Below, piece by piece: positions 1 to 5,612 of a DNA stretch of 13,203 nucleotides; position 1 is the first letter of the stretch; each line of letters opens with the position of its first letter. Under the pieces are notes generated by a model. It had not been told where the DNA came from. It saw nothing but the letters and a program-made list of their open reading frames with translations, and did not search any database. This DNA is from Planctomycetaceae bacterium (GTDB lineage: Bacteria > Planctomycetota > Planctomycetia > Pirellulales > Thermoguttaceae). The stretch covers positions 1-13,203 of the forward strand of contig JAIRPZ010000179.1 of the NCBI GenBank assembly GCA_031256755.1, in the 5' to 3' direction. The position numbers and the translations under genes were made by a program.

Positions 1-1
1 A

Positions 2-509
2 GTTACGTCTTTAACATTGGACAGCACTTATATCAAAGTGCATCCTAACGGCTGCGGCGCGCCAAAAAAAGGACCGCAGTCCATCGGTAAAAGCCGGGGC
101 GGTTGGACGACCAAGATTCATTCGGTTGTTGCCGATGAATCGACACCGCTTGTCCACTCATTGTCGCCAGGTTCAGCGGGTGATTCGCCGGAAGGACAGA
201 AATTGATGGAGACCATACCGTAAGAGATTCGTCAAAGCAGGGCGTTGTTGATGGACAAGGCGTATGAGGGGAATGAGTGCCACGGGAAGGTGAGGAAGTG
301 CAGGATGCGACCGGTTGTCCCGCCGAAGGGGAATAGGAAGAAACTTTGGCGGTATCATAAGGAAGTTGTATAAGCAGTGGAACGTTGTTGATAGCAGATT
401 CCGTAAAATCAAGGAGTTTCGGCGAGTGTTCACCCAATACGATAAACTGGATGAAACCGATAACGCTTTTATTACGCTCGCAAACATCGCTATTTATCTG
501 AAAAATTAG
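2..509 (+). pseudogene. Decayed IS5-family DDE transposase, 5' end outside window
   Basis: This is the C-terminal two thirds of an IS5-type transposase, which would have cut and joined insertion-sequence ends. The reading enters from before the window in frame 2 and gives the catalytic first aspartate block (DSTYIKVH at 20-43) followed by a GxSRGGxTTKIH block. An in-frame TAA at 221-223 interrupts it. The same frame resumes with the second aspartate (LMDKAYEG, Asp codon at 254-256). Around base 365 one extra G shifts the frame: reading continues in frame 3 through KIKEFRRVFTQYDKLDE and ends at the TAG at 507-509. The position of the expected catalytic Glu (normally NVVERFF) reads Asp at 390-392. 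With a stop, an indel and a changed catalytic residue it cannot be active. The bases just after the stop (GTCAACACGACCTA) could be the element's right end, but the partner end lies outside the window. Confidence 0.9.
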
Positions 510-561
510 CGTCAACACGACCTACCTAGGTTTGACCGAAATCCGGCGACTTTTTCGTGAT

Positions 562-580
562 GTGATTTCCCGGAAATCAC
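562..580. repeat. Perfect 9-bp inverted repeat with 1-base centre
   Basis: The arms GTGATTTCC (562-570) and GGAAATCAC (572-580) are exact reverse complements around a single C. As RNA or cruciform DNA this gives an 8-bp stem with a CCG loop. It lies 53 bases past the stop of the decayed IS5 transposase and just before the second transposase remnant. Neither strand has a T-run after it, so it is not a standard terminator. It may be a transposon end, a protein-binding site or a small mobile palindrome. Confidence 0.6.
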
Positions 581-585
581 AACCA

Positions 586-996
586 CTACATAATATCATA
601 CAAGGATAACAGGATTAAACAGCCGCCCTTGCCGGACGGGCAATATTTTTGTAATACACACAAAAATAAATAATCATGCATAATCCTGTCTAAAATTAGA
701 CGACAGTTTGCAGACAGGATGTTTTCAACCCAAACAATGCTTCGGTGAACGGAATTTTTTGATACACCGTCGTCAACGACAATATGTTCCATTGTTCTGT
801 ATTCGCGGTCGTATTGCAGGGTGATGAGGAGTTTATCACCACAGAAAAGTTTTGGCGGTTTACCGCTGGGCAAGTGTAGTTTGGTATAGGCGGCTTGCAG
901 GATTTCGAGCATTTCCTGAAAGGTTGGTTTGGTGGTGCCGATGATGCGTTTGAATTGCTCATTCGGCATTTTCGATATTTGATTGATGCGTTCCAT
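586..996 (-). pseudogene. Truncated transposase (HTH_Tnp_4-type N-terminal domain only)
   Basis: The protein from the ATG at 996 starts MERINQISKMPNEQFKRIIG and runs through a helix-turn-helix region containing LLITLQYDREYRTMEHI and GVSKNSVHRSIVWVENIL. This matches the N-terminal DNA-binding domain found in front of DDE_Tnp_4 endonucleases of IS5-related elements. Family proteins continue for roughly another 150-200 residues with the DDE catalytic core. Here similarity stops after about 95 residues, near base 710, and the frame then runs through unrelated sequence to the stop at 586-588. No D/D/E core is seen downstream. The open frame extends upstream to 1137 without a stop, but those extra residues look non-coding (a run of Ile/Tyr), so I start at 996. 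This is a different transposase type from the one at 2-509, so two separate insertions decayed here. Confidence 0.8.
683..720. repeat. 9-bp inverted repeat at the transposase truncation point, with nested hairpin and AGGAT motifs nearby
   Basis: ATCCTGTCT (683-691) and AGACAGGAT (712-720) are perfect reverse complements 20 bases apart. Nested inside is GTCTAA-AA-TTAGAC (688-701). The right arm sits where the transposase remnant loses similarity to its family. The related words AAGGATAACAGGATTAA (602-618) lie nearby and contain two AGGAT units 8 bases apart. I recall dispersed CAGGATTA-type repeats in many environmental bacterial genomes, so these may be relics of such a repeat. That link is inference. 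Confidence 0.5.
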
Positions 997-1063
997 CGCC
1001 ACTGTTGACAAAAGTGTGAGGGAATAGTAAAAACAGTAAATTATAATTATTACTATTTGACGG

Positions 1064-1342
1064 TTAGGGAACAAGTCCAGTAAACATTTTCTTATGTACA
1101 AGTGTATTGATGTCGGCAGTTGGGATTTTGGGTGCAAAACAGCAAAAGTTGTCTCTGTCCCCTGCTACGGACTGACCAGCAACGACGGGAATCATTTCTT
1201 TCAGAAACGGGTGGGCTGTTGCGATGTTTGTGATGCTTTCCGGTTGCATAAAGCCGGTCGACTTCGCCGGGGGGGGCAATTTACCGAGTTTAATCGGACC
1301 AACGGCACTGCGGACACCGTGTCCATTTATTTCCCGATACAA
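1064..1342 (-). CDS. Uncertain small ORF overlapping the end of mnmE
   Basis: This is a 92-codon frame that starts with ATG inside the last codons of mnmE (16-base overlap with its 3' end) and ends at a TAA at 1064-1066. The predicted protein has no signal peptide or membrane segment. It contains a proline run (KLPPPAKS) encoded by a C8 tract and a fairly ordinary middle part (ITNIATAHPFLKEMIPVVAGQSV). I do not recognise it. The overlap would allow translational coupling to mnmE, but no Shine-Dalgarno is evident and the frame lies next to decayed transposons. It could be a real small gene, the remnant of a larger one, or chance. An overlapping + strand frame (1094-1360) is no better. Confidence 0.25.
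   Translation of the reverse strand: MYREINGHGVRSAVGPIKLGKLPPPAKSTGFMQPESITNIATAHPFLKEMIPVVAGQSVAGDRDNFCCFAPKIPTADINTLVHKKMFTGLVP
1269..1276. repeat. G8 homopolymer tract (C8 on the - strand)
   Basis: Eight consecutive G residues lie about 50 bases downstream of the mnmE stop in its direction of transcription, within the small ORF at 1064-1342. A gain or loss of one base here would shift that ORF about 22 codons after its start. The same 11-base word, GGGGGGGGCAA, occurs again at 10462-10472 just past the end of paaK. Confidence 0.7.
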
Positions 1343-2598
1343 AACTTACTGAAAATTTGATCGAGAATATCTTCGGTATAAACCGCACCGTTAATCAAAC
1401 CAAGGTGATTGACCGCATTACGTATTTCCAATGCTATCAAGGAATCGTCAGGAGCCGACATCGCCCGTTGCAGCGATTCCGCCGCTGACAGCAGTGCCTC
1501 GCGGCAACGGATTGCCGTGTTCGGCAGCATTTCCCGTATCCCGCCTTCGGACTGCCGCAAGAGATGACTCACCTGCTGCCGCAAATCGTCCAACGATTGC
1601 TCACACAAAGAGTCCGCCGTTTTGGTTTGAAAAAAAATTGTACGTGCAGAAAATTCCGATGTGATAAAATTATTTTCGTAACAATAAATAATAACATCGG
1701 CTTGATTCAGGACCGTTTTTGCCCTTGATCGGGATTCCTCATCAATTTCGCTCACCGCTTCACCTGCTATTCCGGCAGTGTCGATCAGCACACAGGAAAT
1801 CCCCTGCCAATCTAATTCGGCTTCCAGATAGTCCCGCGTGGTTCCGGCAGTCGGCGACACAATAGCGGCATCCCGCTGCAATAACTGATTGAATAAGGTA
1901 CTTTTGCCGACATTCGGCGGGCCGGTAAGGACTATTTTCGGTTTTTCATTCGGTAATCCCCGATGCACGATGCTGCGGTACAGACATTCAATCCGATTCA
2001 CCGATTCGGTTAACGATTGAGTCAATTTTTCCGATGGAATACCGGCAATGTCGTCTTCGGCAAAATCCAGTGATGCTTCCAGAGAGGTTAATGTTTCGAG
2101 CAGTGCTGTTCTGATATTGGAAAGCGGTGCCGAAACATTGCCTGCCAACTGGCACAGAGCAGCGGTCAAATCCGCTTTATTCTCCGCATCAATAACACCA
2201 AGCACCGCTTCGGCTTGTGCCAAATCCATTCTGCCGGACAAAAACGCCCGCAGCGTAAATTCGCCGGGGAAAGCCAAACGGATATTTTTTGTATCAATAA
2301 GAATCTTTGCGATGACGGCATCAAGCAGCACCGGCGAACCGATAGTATGAATTTCTATCGTTTCGTCACCGGTATAACTATGTCCGGCTTGCCAGAAAAA
2401 TATCTTTGCCGGAAACGGAGGAAATTGCGGTAAAAAAATGACCGTATCGGCCGCCGCTGCGGTTCCGTCTGGGAAAAATTCAGTATCGGCGATGATTTTT
2501 TTAACGGCATGCAATGCACCACCGCCGCTAATCCGAATAATTCCCCGAACCGCACATCCGGGAGCAGAGGACTTCGCCAAAATCGTATCGTGTATCAC
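1327..2598 (-). CDS. mnmE: tRNA modification GTPase MnmE (TrmE)
   Basis: MnmE works with MnmG (GidA) to add an aminomethyl-type group to C5 of wobble uridine in certain tRNAs, using GTP and a folate one-carbon donor in the cytoplasm. The 423-residue protein shows the N-terminal folate-binding domain (APGCAVRGIIRISG at 12-25, RAFLSGRMDLAQAEAV at 117-132). The G domain has G1 GPPNVGKS (226-233), G2 TAGTTRD (250-256) and G3 DTAG (273-276). The C-terminal signature FCIGK (419-423) carries the cysteine needed for modification. The G4 site is abnormal: the expected NKxD reads TKTAD (325-329), with Thr for Asn and one extra residue. The protein is about 30 residues shorter than the usual 450, mostly in the G domain. 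No ATG fits; the start is GTG at 2598 and the next residues align with the family N-terminus. It is the third gene of rplN-rplX-mnmE, 60 bases after rplX. Confidence 0.95.
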   Translation of the reverse strand: MIHDTILAKSSAPGCAVRGIIRISGGGALHAVKKIIADTEFFPDGTAAAADTVIFLPQFPPFPAKIFFWQAGHSYTGDETIEIHTIGSPVLLDAVIAKILIDTKNIRLAFPGEFTLRAFLSGRMDLAQAEAVLGVIDAENKADLTAALCQLAGNVSAPLSNIRTALLETLTSLEASLDFAEDDIAGIPSEKLTQSLTESVNRIECLYRSIVHRGLPNEKPKIVLTGPPNVGKSTLFNQLLQRDAAIVSPTAGTTRDYLEAELDWQGISCVLIDTAGIAGEAVSEIDEESRSRAKTVLNQADVIIYCYENNFITSEFSARTIFFQTKTADSLCEQSLDDLRQQVSHLLRQSEGGIREMLPNTAIRCREALLSAAESLQRAMSAPDDSLIALEIRNAVNHLGLINGAVYTEDILDQIFSKFCIGK

Positions 2599-2658
2599 AC
2601 GGTTACCCGTTTGTCAAGGTCAAGCGGCATCAGGATCAAAAAATTCCTACCCTTATCC

Positions 2659-3009
2659 CTATTTTTTTGCCGGCGCAATAGGGCTGATGTCTGTACCGCA
2701 TTTTTTGCAGACACGGAACTTCGCCCCATCTTCAGCAAATCGCGCACCCACTCGTGTCGGTTTATTACATTTCGGACAAACAACCTGAACGTTGGAAGCA
2801 TCAATCGGCATCTCCATCGACAACTTTCCTCCGCGCGGATTTCTCCGGCTGGGACGGACATGTTTTTCGACAACGTTCACTCCCTCAACAGTAACTTTAC
2901 CGGATTTTTTGTCAACCGTTAAAACCCGATAACGTTTCTCGCGTGAATCTTTCTTGTTCCGGCTTGAACCGGACAAAATGATGACCAAATCGTTTTTATT
3001 GACCCGCAT
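2659..3009 (-). CDS. rplX: 50S ribosomal protein L24
   Basis: L24 helps start folding of 23S rRNA during large-subunit assembly. The 116-residue protein shows the family core VTVEGVNVVEKHVRPS, the NPRGG turn, MPIDASNVQ, and a C-terminal zinc-ribbon-like part with two CxxC pairs (VCPKCNKPTRVG and RVCKKCGTDI). The N-terminal KOW region is unusual. The glycine/lysine loop normally reading like GKDKGKxG is replaced by a longer stretch, SGSSRNKKDSREKRYRV, so the protein is slightly longer than average. The ATG at 3009 is preceded by GGGAGAAGAGC, a good Shine-Dalgarno. It lies 40 bases after rplN, as in a normal spc operon. The expected next gene, rplE (L5), is absent and mnmE follows instead. Confidence 0.95.
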   Translation of the reverse strand: MRVNKNDLVIILSGSSRNKKDSREKRYRVLTVDKKSGKVTVEGVNVVEKHVRPSRRNPRGGKLSMEMPIDASNVQVVCPKCNKPTRVGARFAEDGAKFRVCKKCGTDISPIAPAKK

Positions 3010-3049
3010 TGCTCTTCTCCCGTAATGTAAACTGAACTCTTCCCTTTAG

Positions 3050-3460
3050 TTAGACCACTTCGCTGGCTAAACTGATAATTTTGACGAATCCCTCTTCGCC
3101 GTGGGCTTTTCCCTTCCCTTTTTTCTTCCGATCTTTATCCCGGAGTTCTCTGGCAACTGCGCCGAAAACACGGGTACCGATAGGGTTTTTGTTATTGTCG
3201 ATCAACACAGCGGCGTTGGAATCGAAACGGACATAACTTCCGTCTTCACGGCGAGCCGGCTTTTTCGTGCGGACAATCACCGCCTTGACAACGGAACCCT
3301 TTTTGACATTGCTTCCCGGTATCACGGACTTGACCGAACAGACGATAATATCGCCAAGACCGGCAAACCGCCTCCGTGTCCCGCCGAGGACTTTGATACA
3401 CATCAATTCCCTTGCGCCTGTGTTGTCTGCAACACCCAATCTTGTCTGCATTTGGATCAT
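3050..3460 (-). CDS. rplN: 50S ribosomal protein L14
   Basis: L14 binds 23S rRNA and forms part of the bridge to the small subunit. The protein begins MIQMQTRLGVADNTGAREL and shows CIKVLGGTRRRFAGLGDIIV, VKKGSVVKAVIVRT and the C-terminal FVKIISLASEVV. I chose the ATG at 3460 because it is preceded by AGGTGAATCC (Shine-Dalgarno AGGTG) and matches the family N-terminus. A start at 3496 would add 12 non-family residues. The resulting 136 residues exceed the usual 122 because of an insertion at about 110-124 (RKKKGKGKAHGEE), between VARELRDK and FVKIISL. The insertion is rich in Lys and Gly and probably extends a surface loop near rRNA. It heads an operon with rplX and mnmE. The usual upstream neighbour rpsQ (S17) is not present; a TPR gene lies there instead. 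Confidence 0.96.
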   Translation of the reverse strand: MIQMQTRLGVADNTGARELMCIKVLGGTRRRFAGLGDIIVCSVKSVIPGSNVKKGSVVKAVIVRTKKPARREDGSYVRFDSNAAVLIDNNKNPIGTRVFGAVARELRDKDRKKKGKGKAHGEEGFVKIISLASEVV

Positions 3461-3509
3461 GGATTCACCTGTTCTATCCTTTGAAACGCCCGTCACTTCG
3501 GGAGGCGGT

Positions 3510-3518
3510 ATTATAACA
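3510..3518 (-). promoter_or_regulatory. Extended -10 promoter of rplN-rplX-mnmE
   Basis: The - strand reads TGTTATAAT, a perfect -10 (TATAAT, bases 3515 to 3510) with the upstream TGn extension. The -35 position (around 3532-3538) is poor, as expected for extended -10 promoters. Predicted transcription start is near 3503, giving a leader of about 40 bases with the AGGTG Shine-Dalgarno before the rplN ATG at 3460. The spacing supports both promoter and start codon. Confidence 0.65.
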
Positions 3519-3722
3519 GAATTCGGGAAATGGGAAAGCCCCCCGTTTTGCCGAACAGAGGATGCCTGACGTTTCAGTATCAGCGGTTGCCATAAAATGC
3601 TCCGCGCCGCCCATTATCTCCTGAAAAAATCATCTGGAAAAATCTAAACTAACGCCCTTACCCATTGAAAATATCGCTTGCTGCCAGAAACAAATGAGAG
3701 CGGATCTCCCCGATCGTGAACC

Positions 3723-5117
3723 TTATTTCTTGCTGCTGACATAATCGAGAAGGTCGCTGATGTCGCGGTAAGAAAAATCAACAGCGGCAAGCTGCTGCCC
3801 GTAGTCCTCCGCTTTGGCGTAATCTTCAAGCAAAATCGATAACTTCACCGCCAGATAGAGTGCCTTTTTCTTGTTTTCCGTGTTATCAAGCGTCTGGATC
3901 GCCTCGTGGTAATGCATGATCGCTAATTTATACTGTTTGATCAGTTGAAAGCACTGCCCCAAGGCCAGCAGGCAATCTCCTGCCCGTCCCGCTTCCGCTT
4001 TTGCCAACTGAAACTCCGCAATCGCTTCCTTGATTTGACCGGCTTTTTGCAGCAAGACACCATACTGATAACGGTAACCCGTATGATTCGGATATTGTTT
4101 TACACGGTAAAGAGCCAATTCCATTTTTTTTGCGTCATATTGTTCCCGAACCGCCAGAAATGCTGATTTAGCCGCCTCATCCGGTTTTTTTTCATATTCT
4201 TCTTTCAGCCGGAACGCCTCATCATGAAGACGCTGCTGCTGTGCGTCCAAAAGGTGTTCGGTCATTTCCGGCGCATTGTTTGAAACGGCTGCCCCTTTCG
4301 CATACCACTCTTCTGCTTTGGCAAAGTCGGATTTTTTGTAATACCACTGGGCAAGTTCGGAATAATTGGCAGTATCCTGCGGATTTTTCCGAATACGGCG
4401 TTCAATTTGTTCTTCATAAGTCAGTTCGTGTTCCGTTATGTCTTTGTTTTCTTCATTTTCGTCCGAATCTTCGGTTTGTTCCGCCGTTACGGCTGCCCGT
4501 ACCTGCCGGCTGTCGCCCGTTGTATACTTTCCCCGGTGCATTGTTTTTTCGGCGGTAATATCATTGTAAAGCCGGAGGAGTTCCCGGTCGGTCGGGTGCT
4601 TATTCAACATTTGTTTTACACACGCCAGCGCACCGTCATAATCGGCAATGTGCCGCAGTGCTTCAGCGCAGACGGAATTGGCTCTGATGTGATTCGGGTC
4701 GGCTTCTGCCGCTGCGCGGTAATACTCGATGGAGGTTTCCGCAAAGCCGAGGTCTTCGCATGCACTGCCTGCCGAAAGCAGGGCATCAACATTCCATGGA
4801 TTGGCTTTGATCGATTCAATGGCGGCTTTGAATGCCGCTGCCGGTGTCCGTGAAATGGCGGCTGCCTTTCCGGCAGCGAAAAGCGAACCGGCCAGCGAAC
4901 CGGCGGCTTTTTTTTTCGTACCGTATTTTTTTTGGAGATTGGCGAGAAACGTTTTGCAGAAAACGGGATTAGCGGGGTCTCCCAAGACACATTCGGTAAA
5001 ATAAATCTTGTCCGCATAATCGTAATTACCTTTCAGCATTTCCCCGCTGCCTCTGGCGAAGAGTTGCTGCAACCGTTCCCGCTGTTCCGGCGAAATGATA
5101 GGTGAGGAGTCGGACAT
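3723..5117 (-). CDS. Tetratricopeptide-repeat (TPR) protein, function unknown
   Basis: This is a soluble 464-residue protein without signal peptide or membrane segment. TPR-like helix pairs are visible at about 90-180 (PWNVDALLSAGSACEDLGFAETSIEYYRAAAEADP, then the next unit through YDGALACVKQMLNKHP) and again at about 240-450 (YSELAQWYYKKSDFAKAEEWYAKGA; YQYGVLLQKAGQIKEAIAEFQLA; LALGQCFQLIKQYKLAIMHYHEAI; LSILLEDYAKAEDYG). The two halves are joined by a charged linker at 205-235, rich in Glu, Asp and Asn. Such proteins act as scaffolds for protein contacts; no enzymatic motif is seen and I give no partner. An in-frame ATG at 5159 exists, but a perfect TATAAT (5156-5151) overlaps it. I therefore prefer the ATG at 5117 (MSDSSPIISPEQRERL), although no Shine-Dalgarno precedes either. 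It precedes rplN by 260 bases and is probably transcribed separately. Confidence 0.85.
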   Translation of the reverse strand: MSDSSPIISPEQRERLQQLFARGSGEMLKGNYDYADKIYFTECVLGDPANPVFCKTFLANLQKKYGTKKKAAGSLAGSLFAAGKAAAISRTPAAAFKAAIESIKANPWNVDALLSAGSACEDLGFAETSIEYYRAAAEADPNHIRANSVCAEALRHIADYDGALACVKQMLNKHPTDRELLRLYNDITAEKTMHRGKYTTGDSRQVRAAVTAEQTEDSDENEENKDITEHELTYEEQIERRIRKNPQDTANYSELAQWYYKKSDFAKAEEWYAKGAAVSNNAPEMTEHLLDAQQQRLHDEAFRLKEEYEKKPDEAAKSAFLAVREQYDAKKMELALYRVKQYPNHTGYRYQYGVLLQKAGQIKEAIAEFQLAKAEAGRAGDCLLALGQCFQLIKQYKLAIMHYHEAIQTLDNTENKKKALYLAVKLSILLEDYAKAEDYGQQLAAVDFSYRDISDLLDYVSSKK

Positions 5118-5150
5118 TGTCTGATCTGATGATTCAAAGAAAACGGAATC

Positions 5151-5156
5151 ATTATA
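5151..5156 (-). promoter_or_regulatory. -10 box of the TPR gene
   Basis: A perfect TATAAT on the - strand lies 33 bases upstream of the preferred ATG at 5117 and overlaps the alternative ATG at 5159 (TATAATG). The -35 region is weak. Predicted transcription start is near 5144, leaving a leader of about 27 bases. It argues against the longer protein. Confidence 0.5.
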
Positions 5157-5159
5157 CAC

Positions 5160-5612
5160 GGTTAACGGAAGAAATTCACCAGCGGTACTTCCGTTTTCAA
5201 CGTTTCATTGAATTGGAAACGCTATTCAAATAAAGCAACGGCAATATCAAGGCAAATGTAAAAAATTATCAGGGTTCAGTGACGGCAAGAAATAGGAATA
5301 AAACTCTTTCCAATACGGCATCCTTTTGCAGCGGGCAAAAAAAAGATACGCATAGTTTAGGATCGTTCCGCAGAGGAAATTCTATCTCTAATCTTTTCAT
5401 TTCCGCAATGTCATGATTTACCCCGGCAAGATGTACAGAGCGGGACGAAAAGATTCTCTATCGTTTTCGGCAACGTCGCGATTGGTGAAGAATAAGGCAT
5501 CGATGGAAAGCGTATCTCGTTCTATTTGATCAAACTGCAAAATCCCTGCAAGTTTTTAGCCGTTGCCAACCGTTAACGGTTATGGAATAAATCCAATGCT
5601 GAATGCCGCGGA
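5160..5612. other. 450-base intergenic stretch without recognised gene
   Basis: No convincing reading frame, tRNA or known structured RNA is visible. It lies between the 3' end of the large exported-protein gene and the TPR gene. Weak structure includes TTCCGCA twice (in a GTTCCGCAGAGGAAAT context and in ATTTCCGCAATG, near 5370-5410) with a GGAAAT/ATTTCC inverted pair between them, and GTTAAC-centred words at both ends (CGGTTAACGG near 5160 and the palindrome at 5568-5581). It may hold a decayed gene or an unrecognised small RNA. Nothing here decides that. Confidence 0.4.
5568..5581. repeat. Perfect 14-bp palindrome AACCGTTAACGGTT
   Basis: The 14 bases equal their own reverse complement. The palindrome begins 32 bases past the stop of the 930-residue exported-protein gene on its downstream side. 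There is no T-run after it on either strand, so it is not a typical terminator. It may be a dimeric-regulator binding site. A related word, CGGTTAACGG, is near 5160-5168 at the other end of the intergenic stretch. Confidence 0.5.

Noticed and set aside
611..660. GCCC/GGGC stem followed by ATTTTTG as a terminator
   Set aside because: A four-base stem with a nine-base loop is too weak, and there is no intact gene upstream to terminate.
1094..1360. A + strand frame opposite the end of mnmE
   Set aside because: No family resemblance, no Shine-Dalgarno, and it overlaps the conserved FCIGK end of MnmE.
2599..2630. TTGACA on the - strand just upstream of mnmE as a separate promoter
   Set aside because: With a 17-base spacer the -10 position reads TACACG, only three matches; mnmE is more simply read from the rplN promoter.
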